Shown here: piece after piece, positions 1 to 8,616 of the stretch
How positions within the stretch are numbered: the first letter of the stretch is position 1
Layout: each line of letters begins with the position of its first letter
Translations under genes and position numbers: made by a program
Assembly (NCBI GenBank): GCA_900551385.1
Contig: URVS01000022.1
Coordinates: 1-11,934 of the forward strand
Length of the DNA stretch: 11,934 nucleotides
Reading direction: 5' to 3'
Source: an uncultured Mollicutes bacterium
Lineage (GTDB): Bacteria > Bacillota_I > Bacilli_A > RFN20 > CAG-449
Notes under the pieces: model-generated
Seen by the model: only the letters and a program-made list of their open reading frames with translations
What the model was told of the DNA's origin: nothing
The model's database searches: none

Positions 1-4
1 CAGC

Positions 5-30
5 AAAATAAAAATAGACTAATAAGTCTA
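5..30 (-). terminator. Intrinsic terminator of the queuosine/t6A operon
   Basis: Read on the minus strand, a 6-bp stem TAGACT/AGTCTA with a TATT loop (15-30) is followed by TTTTTATTTT (complement of 5-14). It lies 35 bp beyond the queH stop codon and is correctly oriented to end the long minus-strand operon. The stem is short and has only two G:C pairs, but the U-tract is good. Confidence 0.65.
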
Positions 31-40
31 TCTTATATAA

Positions 41-66
41 GGTGTAAAATTTATTTACACCTTTTT
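41..66 (+). terminator. Intrinsic terminator for a plus-strand gene left of the window
   Basis: The 8-bp stem GGTGTAAA (41-48) / TTTACACC (54-61), with loop ATTTA, is followed by TTTTT (62-66) on the plus strand. No plus-strand gene is visible to its left within the window, so it probably ends a converging gene beyond the edge. Its U-tract runs into the queH stop codon (65-67), so the two transcription units are packed tail to tail with overlapping ends. On the minus strand the hairpin has no good U-tract. Confidence 0.65.
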
Positions 67-709
67 ATTTGTCTATTTTTTTTAAATATTTTTGATATGA
101 ATATATACAACCACAATATTCTTGATTATAAAGATTATATTTTTTTCTTAATTCTATTGATTTATCTATTCCTTGTTTCTTTTTGAAGTCAGAATAAAAA
201 TATTTTGTTTTATATTTATGAGATAATTTTTCTCCTATTTCATTTAATACATAAGAATTTTTTTGTCTTGAGATAGTCATTACTGTAGTGAAATAATCAT
301 AGTTATGTTCATCAGCGTATTTATAGGTCATATCCATTCGTTTTTCATAACATAGTTTACATCTATTACCACCTTCATAATCGTCTTTATATGGCTCTAA
401 ATCTTTGTTATATGAAGTGTTATCATATTCAAATTCAATTATTTCTACATCTTGAGAACGTTCTTTATTAAATATTTCTACATATTTTTTTAATTCATTT
501 AATCTTCGATAATATTCACTACTTGGATATATATTTGAATTACAATATAATATTTTTATTTGAAAATAAGGTGCAAGAAAAAGTAATGGAAATGTTGAAC
601 ATGGTCCACAGCAAACATGAATTCCTAAAATAGGTTTTTTATTTAATTTTTTTATATTTTCTATTTCTTCAATAGATTTATCATAATATAATGTTTTTTT
701 ATTATTCAT
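65..709 (-). CDS. queH: Epoxyqueuosine reductase QueH
   Basis: QueH (formerly DUF208) catalyses the last step of queuosine synthesis, reducing epoxyqueuosine to queuosine at tRNA position 34. It is a cytosolic, iron-sulfur-dependent enzyme unrelated to QueG. The diagnostic cysteines are all present (numbered from the chosen start): an N-terminal HVCCGPCST motif with the Cys-Cys pair at 33-34, a central CKLC pair at 117/120, and a C-terminal CGC at 199/201. The ATG at 709 is preferred (MNNKKTL, 214 aa). An in-frame ATG at 724 and a TTG at 730 would add five or seven residues without family resemblance. The ATG at 709 overlaps the queA stop by 8 bp, and a GGAG lies 13 nt upstream inside queA, so translation is probably coupled to queA. 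It is the last gene of the operon. Function is secure; the exact start is less so. Confidence 0.93.
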   Translation of the reverse strand: MNNKKTLYYDKSIEEIENIKKLNKKPILGIHVCCGPCSTFPLLFLAPYFQIKILYCNSNIYPSSEYYRRLNELKKYVEIFNKERSQDVEIIEFEYDNTSYNKDLEPYKDDYEGGNRCKLCYEKRMDMTYKYADEHNYDYFTTVMTISRQKNSYVLNEIGEKLSHKYKTKYFYSDFKKKQGIDKSIELRKKYNLYNQEYCGCIYSYQKYLKKIDK

Positions 710-1736
710 GGATAAACATTGCATCTCCAAAAGAGAAGAAACGATATTTTTCTTTAACTGCTTCGTTATATGCTTTTAAAATAAACTCCTTACCTGCTAA
801 AGCAGAAACAAGCATTATTAAAGTTGATTTAGGTAAATGAAAATTAGTAATTAAAGCATCAATAGCTTCATATTTGTATCCTGGATAAATAAAGATATTT
901 GTTGATTCTTTAGTTGCAACAAATTTACCATATTTTTTATATATAGCTTCTAAAGTTCTAGTAGAAGTAGTACCTATTGCAATAATTCTTCTTTTTTCTT
1001 CTTTTGCTTTATTTAATTTGTCCGCTACATCTTGAGTCATTTCAAATTCTTCTGAATGCATATGATGTTCAAGAATATTATTAGTTTTTACTGGTCTAAA
1101 TGTTCCTAATCCAATATGTAAAGTAACATCTAAAACTTCTATACCTTTTTGTTTTATTTTATCAAATAATTCATTAGTAAAATGAAATCCTGCTGTTGGT
1201 GCAGCTGCTGAACCTTCAACTTTAGCGTATACTGTTTGATATCTAGAATTATCTTCACATTGTTTATGAATATAAGGTGGTAAAGGCATTTTGCCTAATT
1301 TATCTAGTATTTCAAACAAAATACCATTATAAACAAGTTCCATCATTCTTATACCTTCATCACGAACTTCTTTACAAATAGCTTTTAATTCTCCATTACC
1401 AAAATCGATAACTGTACCAACTTTAATAACTTTAGCGTTACCACATAAGCATTCATAAAGATTATTTCCATGATCTTTTAATAATAAAACCTCTACATGG
1501 GCTCCTGTATTTTCTTTAATTCCAAATAATCTAGCAGGAATAACTTTAGAATTATTTCTTACTAAAACATCACCTTCATGTAAATAATCAATAATATCAT
1601 AAAACATTTTATGTTCTATGGTTTTTTTTGTGGTATCTAAAACCATCAAGCGAGAATGATCTCTTTGTTCACTAGGAGATTGTGCGATTAGTTCTTCAGG
1701 TAAATAAAAATCAAATTGATCTACACTATAATCCAT
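702..1736 (-). CDS. queA: S-adenosylmethionine:tRNA ribosyltransferase-isomerase QueA
   Basis: QueA transfers and isomerises the ribosyl part of S-adenosylmethionine onto preQ1-modified tRNA, giving epoxyqueuosine. It therefore works directly after Tgt (upstream gene) and before QueH (downstream gene). The length of 344 aa is normal for the family. Recognisable blocks in order are [14 protein letters not shown] (8-21), [10 protein letters not shown] (25-34), the [12 protein letters not shown] strand (61-72), MPLPPYI (150-156), [13 protein letters not shown] (175-187), [11 protein letters not shown] (207-217), GTTSTRTLE (255-263) and the C-terminal [21 protein letters not shown] region (295-315). 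The start ATG at 1736 lies 2 bp after the tgt stop, with AAGGA about 9 nt upstream inside the end of tgt. No missing motif or interruption was seen. Confidence 0.97.
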   Translation of the reverse strand: MDYSVDQFDFYLPEELIAQSPSEQRDHSRLMVLDTTKKTIEHKMFYDIIDYLHEGDVLVRNNSKVIPARLFGIKENTGAHVEVLLLKDHGNNLYECLCGNAKVIKVGTVIDFGNGELKAICKEVRDEGIRMMELVYNGILFEILDKLGKMPLPPYIHKQCEDNSRYQTVYAKVEGSAAAPTAGFHFTNELFDKIKQKGIEVLDVTLHIGLGTFRPVKTNNILEHHMHSEEFEMTQDVADKLNKAKEEKRRIIAIGTTSTRTLEAIYKKYGKFVATKESTNIFIYPGYKYEAIDALITNFHLPKSTLIMLVSALAGKEFILKAYNEAVKEKYRFFSFGDAMFIHE

Positions 1737-1738
1737 AA

Positions 1739-3880
<2,142 letters not shown>

Positions 3881-3891
<11 letters not shown>

Positions 3892-4336
3892 ATACGTCTC
3901 CTATACTTCTAATCATATAATAACAATCTTCACCATCAGAATAATATTCTTTTTTAGTTAAGATAATTTTAAAATCGTTCTTTTTATATAAATTAATAGC
4001 GTTAATATTACTAACCCTTACTTCTAAAGAAGTTGATAAACAATTCTTTTTATCAATGGTTTTTAAACATCTTTTTAAAAGTTTATCTCCTAAACCTTTA
4101 TTAGTATATTCTTTTTTGATACATATTTTAGCAATAGTAGCTTGCTCAAACATAATCCAAAAATCAATATATCCAATAACTTCTTCTTTATCTTTTAATA
4201 AATAAATTATACTAAATTTATTATCTTTAAATTCATTTTCCCATTGAGATACTGTCCATGCATCAGTAGTAAAATTATTTTTTTCTATTTCAAAAATAGA
4301 TAAAGCATCTTTTATATTAGCTCTTATTATTCTCAT
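3881..4336 (-). CDS. rimI: RimI-type GNAT N-acetyltransferase
   Basis: This is a single-domain GNAT acetyltransferase of 151 aa. The E. coli namesake acetylates the N-terminal alanine of ribosomal protein S18; the substrate here is not proven. Visible features are the RimI-like start with an acidic/aromatic stretch (FEIEKNNFTTDAW, 15-27), the acetyl-CoA pyrophosphate loop NKGLGDKLL (79-87), the LEVRVSN strand with Glu105, the helix INAINLYKKNDF (111-122) and the C-terminal YYSDGEDCYYM (131-141), equivalent to the family's YY-x-x-(G)EDA-x-x-M ending. It lies between tsaB and tsaD, the usual place in Bacillota. The start at 4336 lies inside the tsaB 3' end (20-bp overlap) and has no convincing Shine-Dalgarno site, so translation probably depends on coupling to tsaB. 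Confidence 0.87.
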
Positions 4337-4934
4337 AATTATCTTTTAAATATACTGGTTTAATTGCTTTAGCATCTTCAGTAGGTGAAGTAATTAAGCT
4401 ATAAGAAAATAAACCATCAACTACATCTGAAGCAACACCAATATCTAAATTTAAATATTTAAGATTACCTTTTAAAGTAAATCCTTTATCAACATAAGGA
4501 GAAATAAAATCCATTAATTCATCATTATTAATAATTTTATCATCAATAACTTTTTGTCCATTTTCATAAATACCTATATAACTTCTATTACTTCTTGCAT
4601 TCATTAAAGCAATATATTTTTCATCATGATTACCCATAATTTGTAATGAAGATAAAGGTATAACTTTCGCTTTATTAATAACTGCAAGAGTTTTAGCAAT
4701 AGTTAAAGGGATTCTTATACCAGTATAAGAACCAGGTCCAATTCCTAAAGCAATAGTTGAGATGTCATTAATATTAATACCTAATGTTTCCATTGCAAGT
4801 TTAATTTCCGGAATCATATATTCAGATTGTCTTTGCCAAGCATAAAAAGACTTTTTATAAACTAAATTAGAATCTTTACTAACACCAATAGATAAATTAG
4901 TATCAGAACAATCTATCAACAAAGTATAGCTCAT
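4317..4934 (-). CDS. tsaB: t6A complex subunit TsaB (inactive TsaD paralogue)
   Basis: TsaB is the non-catalytic ASKHA-fold partner of TsaD, forming the heterodimer to which TsaE binds. The 205 aa are slightly shorter than the usual ~220-230. The N-terminal strand pair LLIDCSDTNLSIGV (5-18) and the signature GIGPGSYTGIRIPLTIAKTLA region (64-84) identify it; ALMNARSNRSYIGIY (109-123) corresponds to the family's DARR-x-x-VY block. The TsaD metal-binding HxxxH motif is absent, as expected for TsaB. Its start overlaps the tsaE stop as ATGA (4931-4934), and its stop lies within rimI. It is part of the tightly coupled tsaE-tsaB-rimI-tsaD block. Confidence 0.95.
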   Translation of the reverse strand: MSYTLLIDCSDTNLSIGVSKDSNLVYKKSFYAWQRQSEYMIPEIKLAMETLGININDISTIALGIGPGSYTGIRIPLTIAKTLAVINKAKVIPLSSLQIMGNHDEKYIALMNARSNRSYIGIYENGQKVIDDKIINNDELMDFISPYVDKGFTLKGNLKYLNLDIGVASDVVDGLFSYSLITSPTEDAKAIKPVYLKDNYENNKS

Positions 4935-5404
4935 TTCATTTCACCTTTTAAACTTTCTAAAGAAGTAAAAATTTCATTATATTTTTTTTCATCACTAGAA
5001 ATTTTAAATTTTCTGGAATTGCTAGACATAATTTCAATTTCAATTTTTAAAGGTTCAAAAACATATTCAGGTATAAATTTTGCCCATTCAATTAAACATA
5101 CTCCATCACCTTCAATAACTTCTTCTAAACCAATATCCATATTTATATGATCTTCAAGACGATAAGCATCAATATGATATAAAGGTAATGAGCCACTGAA
5201 ATAACATTTTAAAATATTAAAAGTTGGGCTATTTACTTTTTCTTTAACTCCTAACGCTAATGCAACACTTTGAGTAAAAGTAGTTTTACCTGCACCTAAA
5301 TCTCCATCTAAAGTAATTACTGCTCCTTTAAATAAATTTTTAGTAATTGCAAAAGCAATTTTTTGAGTATCTAATAAACTATGACTAATAATTTCAATTT
5401 TCAT
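4931..5404 (-). CDS. tsaE: tRNA t6A biosynthesis ATPase TsaE
   Basis: TsaE is a small P-loop ATPase that binds the TsaB-TsaD dimer and is needed for multiple turnover in t6A synthesis. The 157 aa are normal. The Walker A loop is GDLGAGKTT (34-42), followed by NSPTFNI (58-64), the family-specific YHIDAYRL (76-83) and LIEWAKFIPE (104-113). GAGGT lies 4-5 nt before the ATG at 5404, one of the better ribosome sites in the operon and consistent with this being the first gene of the coupled block. An 85-bp gap separates it from the regulator gene upstream. That gap contains no convincing terminator, so read-through from arsR is possible. No strong promoter could be picked out in it either. Confidence 0.96.
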   Translation of the reverse strand: MKIEIISHSLLDTQKIAFAITKNLFKGAVITLDGDLGAGKTTFTQSVALALGVKEKVNSPTFNILKCYFSGSLPLYHIDAYRLEDHINMDIGLEEVIEGDGVCLIEWAKFIPEYVFEPLKIEIEIMSSNSRKFKISSDEKKYNEIFTSLESLKGEMK

Positions 5405-5489
5405 TTTTACCTCAATTCTTATAAAAGAATAACATATTTAAAGGTAAAATATAATATTTTTCATACAATTAAGGAAGTATTAACCGCTT

Positions 5490-5750
5490 TTATTTAAAGA
5501 TATTCATTAATTTATCAATAAAATGTTTATTACAATAATAAAAAACTTGTTTTCCTTCTTTTTTAAAACTAACAATATTATTCTCATACAAAATTGCTAA
5601 ATGATAAGATAAAGTTGATTGAGAAATATTAACCATCTGTAATAATTCTTTTACACAATAAGTTTCTTCATTATATAAAACATGAACAAGTTTTAATCTT
5701 GTTTCATCACCTAAAGCATAAAATAGTTGACTTAATTTTTTGTAATCCAT
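5490..5750 (-). CDS. ArsR/SmtB-family winged-helix repressor
   Basis: An 86-aa winged-helix DNA-binding protein. The first part, LSQLFYALGDETRLKLVHVL (6-25), is the classic ArsR opening. The recognition region is ISQSTLSYHLAILYENNIV (42-60), and KKEGKQVFYYC forms the wing. ATG 5750 is chosen because it has AGAGGT seven nt upstream and begins at the family's N-terminus; 30 further in-frame residues upstream are lysine-rich with no family resemblance. The metal-sensing ELCVCDL box is only partly kept (TYCVKEL, one Cys at 32, the second replaced by Lys), so classical CXC metal sensing is unlikely and the effector is unknown. It is transcribed divergently from the DISM/SpoIIR-like gene and precedes tsaE. 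It probably binds the palindromic repeats at 5842-5881; that is inference. Confidence 0.88.
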   Translation of the reverse strand: MDYKKLSQLFYALGDETRLKLVHVLYNEETYCVKELLQMVNISQSTLSYHLAILYENNIVSFKKEGKQVFYYCNKHFIDKLMNIFK

Positions 5751-5826
5751 TTTTGTTACCTCTTTTTTAGTCTTTACTTTTTTTATTTTTTTATAAATAA
5801 ATCGCTTATTTTTATATACTAAGAAA

Positions 5827-5832
5827 ATTATA
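5827..5832 (-). promoter_or_regulatory. Candidate -10 element for the arsR gene
   Basis: A perfect minus-strand TATAAT lies about 77 bp upstream of the arsR start. The region 17 bp further upstream (within the tandem repeats) has no good -35 match. It lies just beside the palindromic repeats, as expected if the regulator controls its own expression. A single hexamer is weak evidence in such AT-rich DNA. Confidence 0.35.
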
Positions 5833-5841
5833 ACTTGCATT

Positions 5842-5881
5842 AAATATATATTTTTATTTACAAATATATATTTTTATTTAC
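5842..5881. repeat. Two tandem 20-bp repeats with palindromic cores; candidate operator
   Basis: Two exact 20-bp copies of AAATATATATTTTTATTTAC stand head to tail (5842-5861 and 5862-5881). Each starts with the perfect 12-bp palindrome AAATATATATTT, so two symmetric sites lie on the same face of the helix about two turns apart. The pair is framed by imperfect inverted 10-mers, ACTTGCATTA (5833-5842) and TAATGCGAGT (5887-5896), one mismatch. It lies in the 157-bp divergent gap between arsR and the DISM/SpoIIR-like gene and overlaps the plus-strand promoter. The layout fits an operator for the adjacent ArsR-family dimer. Confidence 0.6.
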
Positions 5882-5884
5882 AAT
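5857..5884 (+). promoter_or_regulatory. SigA-type promoter of the DISM/SpoIIR-like-tsaC-rpiB unit
   Basis: TTTACA (5857-5862) and TACAAT (5879-5884) are separated by 16 bp and predict a transcript start near 5891, about 17 nt before the ATG at 5908. Both boxes lie inside the tandem repeats, so a protein bound there would block this promoter. AT-rich background makes chance matches likely, but both hexamers and the spacing are good. Confidence 0.5.
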
Positions 5885-5907
5885 AGTAATGCGAGTGAAT
5901 TTTAATT

Positions 5908-7284
5908 ATGAAAAAAACCTTAAAAATTCTAATTTCTATAATTTCATTATTATTTATTTCTTATTTTGGATCTATTGTTGCAATATGTGTATCTAATAAT
6001 GAATCTGAATTTTATGGCATGGTTAATAATGATGGTTATGGTCATTTTGATTTTACTGGATATAGAATGGAAGATGAAAGAATTTATGTTGGGCAGCATG
6101 GTAATGTAGAATTTTATTATAATAAATGGATTCATACTGATAAAGAAGATATTTCTTCACCAAATTATATTAATTTGCCAAGATATTGGACTGGTCTAGA
6201 AATTGATGGACAAGTTTTACCTAGAGATGGATATGCTTCTTATAGAATTGTTACTTATAATTTAAAACCAGGTATTTCTATTAGTTCTTCTTTTATGAGA
6301 ATGCCATCAAAAATATTTTTTAATGGTGTTTTAGCGTATGAAATAGGCACTCCAACTAAACAAAAACAAAGTGCAGGAGTTCCTTTAGAAGGCAAAACAT
6401 ATTCTTATATTGTACCAGAAGATGGTATTGTTGAAGTTATTATTGAGGTTGGAAATTGTGGTATTGGTGGTATTAGAACAATGCCAGGTTTTACATTAAC
6501 TAGTAATTTACCATATCCTTACGCTATATTTTTAGATCAATATAATATGGCTTTTGCCGCCATAATGGTTGTTATTTTTTTGTTTTCATTTTTATCTTTT
6601 GCTTTACCCAAAACAAATAATGGTTTAGTAATGATGGTATGTTCATTTTTCTTAATTTATATTACTAGTGTTGATACACCATTCTATATTAAAGAATTAG
6701 GTTTTAATTATCGCAATAGTGTACTTGATATGATGTTAAACGCTATTAGTATTTTTATTACTTGCATAACGTATAGCTTTTATTTAAATAAACAAAAAAT
6801 AATTAAATTTAATAAGCCTAAATTAATTATTTATTCTTTACTAGGTATTTTATTCTTAGCAAGTTTTCCTTTTACATATAATACTTATTATGCCTTTATA
6901 TCTTATGGTTTTATTTCTTTAGTAGCAGTTTCTAGTTTTACTTTATGTTTAAAAGAACCAATTAATTTTGAATATAAATATAAAGTTATCAGTGCAAGTA
7001 ATAGTCCAACCGATATTCAACAAGCTTATATTTATAAAGAAAAATTAATTGAACAATATGAAAAACTTGTTTTTAATTTTGAAGAAAGAGATTATCAACA
7101 AATAATTAAAGATAATATTTCTTCATTTGAATTTTCTTCTTATTGTAATGCTTATTATAATGGAAAAATTAATTTGATAATTGGAAAAGGATTAGGTTTA
7201 ACTTTTTCTGGTGATTTAAAACATAATGTATGCGATGAAAATACAATTCATGAAAAATTTTATATCTTTGAAATCTTTAATTAA
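5908..7284 (+). CDS. Membrane protein: DISM-like ectodomain, TM bundle, SpoIIR-like C-terminus
   Basis: A 458-aa membrane protein, not confidently matched as a whole. Residues 5-27 form a signal/TM segment. About 60-200 resemble the extracellular jelly-roll of 7TMR-DISM receptors (NLPRYWTG, GYASYRIV, KIFFNGVLAYEIGT, VEVIIEVGN). Five hydrophobic segments follow (about 214-234, 238-256, 273-293, 304-322, 327-348). Lysine-rich loops after the second and third of these TM-type stretches place the C-terminus in the cytoplasm. Residues 356-458 recall SpoIIR: KYKVISASNSPTDIQ matches its VIANSDSPEDQ block, then a helical stretch, IIGKGLG, and a final FYIFEIFN. SpoIIR's FPTK and WWC blocks are missing. 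In B. subtilis spoIIR precedes tsaC (ywlC) and rpiB (ywlF), the same order as here. No internal Met follows residue 276, so the tail has no ATG of its own. Only a weak GAGTG precedes the start. Confidence 0.7.
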   Translation: MKKTLKILISIISLLFISYFGSIVAICVSNNESEFYGMVNNDGYGHFDFTGYRMEDERIYVGQHGNVEFYYNKWIHTDKEDISSPNYINLPRYWTGLEIDGQVLPRDGYASYRIVTYNLKPGISISSSFMRMPSKIFFNGVLAYEIGTPTKQKQSAGVPLEGKTYSYIVPEDGIVEVIIEVGNCGIGGIRTMPGFTLTSNLPYPYAIFLDQYNMAFAAIMVVIFLFSFLSFALPKTNNGLVMMVCSFFLIYITSVDTPFYIKELGFNYRNSVLDMMLNAISIFITCITYSFYLNKQKIIKFNKPKLIIYSLLGILFLASFPFTYNTYYAFISYGFISLVAVSSFTLCLKEPINFEYKYKVISASNSPTDIQQAYIYKEKLIEQYEKLVFNFEERDYQQIIKDNISSFEFSSYCNAYYNGKINLIIGKGLGLTFSGDLKHNVCDENTIHEKFYIFEIFN

Positions 7285-7285
7285 T

Positions 7286-7291
7286 TATAAT
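7286..7291 (+). promoter_or_regulatory. Candidate -10 element giving a leaderless tsaC transcript
   Basis: A perfect TATAAT ends 7 bp before the tsaC ATG at 7299, and the 14-bp gap has no Shine-Dalgarno sequence. A start of transcription about 7 bp downstream would place the ATG at the 5' end of the mRNA. No good -35 was found at 16-18 bp (TTGAAA at 7268-7273 is only 12 bp away), so this is tentative. Confidence 0.25.
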
Positions 7292-7298
7292 ATATGTT

Positions 7299-7907
7299 AT
7301 GGAAACAAAATTTTTAACTTTTACATCTCAAGAATGTCTTGACATTATTAAATCTAACGAAGTTTTATCTTTTCCAACTGAAACTGTTTATGGCTTAGGA
7401 GTTATTTATGATTCTAAGGAGGCTTTTGATCGTCTTTGCAAATTAAAAAATAGAATTCCTGATAAACCATTTACAATTATGGTTAGTAAAAAAGAAGAAA
7501 TAAGTCAATTTGTTGACTTAAATGCAAAAATGCAAAGATTAATCGATAAATTTATGCCAGGAGAAATAACTATTCTTTTTCCTTGTAAACAAGGCCTTTA
7601 TCCATGGCTTACATTAAATCAAAAAACAGTAGGTATTAGAATTTCTGCTGATGAAAATGTTAGATCGTTAATTGCTAGAGTAGGAAAACCTATGTTAGTA
7701 ACATCGGCTAATATGTCTTCTTGTCCAGCTTTATATAATAGTGAAGATGTTTATAAAGTATTTAATAATAAAATTTTAGGTATTGTTGAAGGTAAATGTG
7801 TTTCTAAACTTCCTTCTACTATCGTTTTAATTGATGGTGATAATTTAAAATTAATTAGATTAGGAAGTATTGCATTTGAAGAAATTTTAAAGGAGTGGGA
7901 AAAATGA
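7299..7907 (+). CDS. tsaC: Threonylcarbamoyl-AMP synthase, TsaC/YrdC type
   Basis: TsaC makes threonylcarbamoyl-AMP from threonine, bicarbonate and ATP, the substrate that the TsaB-TsaD-TsaE system (encoded at 2860-5404 on the other strand) loads onto tRNA A37. At 202 aa it is the short YrdC-domain form without the extra C-terminal Sua5 domain. The signatures are SFPTETVYGLG (24-34), KLKNRIPDKPFTIMV (48-62, including the K-x-R type substrate loop), MPGEITILF (86-94), VGIRI (111-115), TSANMS (135-140) and STIVLID (173-179) before the family ending LKLIRLGSI (183-191). It follows the upstream gene by 14 bp without a ribosome site, and its stop overlaps the rpiB start as ATGA. Confidence 0.95.
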   Translation: METKFLTFTSQECLDIIKSNEVLSFPTETVYGLGVIYDSKEAFDRLCKLKNRIPDKPFTIMVSKKEEISQFVDLNAKMQRLIDKFMPGEITILFPCKQGLYPWLTLNQKTVGIRISADENVRSLIARVGKPMLVTSANMSSCPALYNSEDVYKVFNNKILGIVEGKCVSKLPSTIVLIDGDNLKLIRLGSIAFEEILKEWEK

Positions 7908-8332
7908 AAATATCTTTAGCAAGTGATCATGGTGGATATCTTTTAAAAGAAGATATAAAAAAATATCTTTTAGAGAAAGGTTATGAAGTAATGGATTGTG
8001 GCACTAATTCATTAGAATCATGTGATTATCCTATTTTTAGTAGAGAAGCTAGTAAATTAGTTAGTAATGGAACATGCCAATATGGAATAGTAGTATGTAC
8101 TACTGGTGAAGGTGTATGTATGACCGCGAATAAAGAACATGGTATTAGATGTGGTTTAGTTTATAATGAAGATGTAGCTAGATTAACTCGTGAACATAAT
8201 AATGCTAATATGATGGCAATCGGTGCTAAATTCACTTCAAAAGAACAAGCTTTGAAATACGTTGATATTTTCTTAAATACAGAATTCTTAGGTGGAAGAC
8301 ATTTAAGAAGAGTAGAATTAATTGAAAAATAA
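7904..8332 (+). CDS. rpiB: Ribose-5-phosphate isomerase B (RpiB/LacAB family)
   Basis: RpiB interconverts ribose 5-phosphate and ribulose 5-phosphate in the pentose phosphate pathway. The 142 aa match the family length. ASDHGG (6-11) supplies the Asp8/His9 phosphate- and ring-opening residues, VVCTTGEGVCMTANK (63-77) carries the catalytic Cys65, and REHNNANMMAIG (96-107) contains the conserved His98. Catalytic Cys and Thr67 favour RpiB over LacA/LacB, though other aldose-ketose 5- or 6-phosphate substrates cannot be excluded. The start is the ATG at 7904, overlapping the tsaC stop (ATGA) with AGGAG eight nt upstream. A GTG nine bases earlier is in frame but overlaps that ribosome site. The tsaC...rpiB neighbourhood is conserved in Bacillus. 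Confidence 0.95.
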   Translation: MKISLASDHGGYLLKEDIKKYLLEKGYEVMDCGTNSLESCDYPIFSREASKLVSNGTCQYGIVVCTTGEGVCMTANKEHGIRCGLVYNEDVARLTREHNNANMMAIGAKFTSKEQALKYVDIFLNTEFLGGRHLRRVELIEK

Positions 8333-8376
8333 GAAATGTATTAAAATCTTATATTTTATATTCAATATATTATTTT

Positions 8377-8430
8377 AACTAGTTTTCGTTATTAATGAAC
8401 ACAATAACGCTATACTAGTTATTTTTATTT
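8377..8430 (+). terminator. Intrinsic terminator after rpiB
   Basis: A two-part hairpin: outer stem AACTAGT (8377-8383) / ACTAGTT (8414-8420), inner stem CGTTATT (8387-8393) / AATAACG (8403-8409), nine-base loop, followed by ATTTTTATTT. Both stems are perfect 7-mers. It lies 44 bp after the rpiB stop and should end the DISM/SpoIIR-like-tsaC-rpiB transcript. Confidence 0.75.
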
Positions 8431-8465
8431 ACAATAAATATTATCTTTAGTTTTATTTATAAAAC

Positions 8466-8499
8466 ACACATATTATCATTTCTAAAATGATATATGTGT
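8466..8499. repeat. Long hairpin with a 3-nt loop and no U-tract
   Basis: ACACATATTATCATTT (8466-8481) pairs with AAATGATATATGTGT (8485-8499) with one bulged T and the loop CTA, giving about 15 bp. No U-tract follows on the plus strand; GTTTTAT follows on the minus strand, a weak terminator at best, and no minus-strand gene lies behind it. Its role is unknown. Confidence 0.5.
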
Positions 8500-8561
8500 T
8501 ACCATAAATTAGTAAGTTAATTTTTTTCTAATATTTTCAATTATCAATTAGGCTTTACAAT

Positions 8562-8609
8562 AAAAATTGCATTTTTCCAACTTTAAAATGTTAAAAAATT
8601 GCATTTTTC
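8562..8609. repeat. Pair of 16-bp direct repeats containing AAAA-N5-TTTT
   Basis: AAAAATTGCATTTTTC occurs exactly at 8562-8577 and 8594-8609, 32 bp apart (about three helical turns). Each copy contains AAAA-TTGCA-TTTT, the form of the ComK AT-box in Bacillus, with a 19-bp gap between the boxes. No ComK gene is visible here, so only the repeat is certain. Confidence 0.55.
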
Positions 8610-8616
8610 TAGAATT

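Noticed and set aside
710..730. Longer QueH starting at TTG 730 or ATG 724
   Set aside because: The extra residues are simply the shifted reading of the queA 3' end and have no QueH resemblance; ATG 709 is sufficient.
5751..5840. Thirty extra N-terminal codons for the ArsR-family gene, up to 5840
   Set aside because: They are lysine-rich with no family resemblance and overlap the promoter region; the ATG at 5750 has a good ribosome site and gives a normal ArsR N-terminus.
5950..6135. Minus-strand 61-codon frame within the DISM/SpoIIR-like gene
   Set aside because: It is a low-complexity shadow of the plus-strand coding sequence with no ribosome site.
7895..7903. GTG start for rpiB three codons upstream
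   Set aside because: It overlaps the AGGAG that serves the ATG at 7904, and the family begins MKI-x-x-ASDH.
8466..8499. Second terminator after rpiB
   Set aside because: No U-tract follows on the plus strand, and no gene would use it on the minus strand; it is kept only as an unexplained hairpin.
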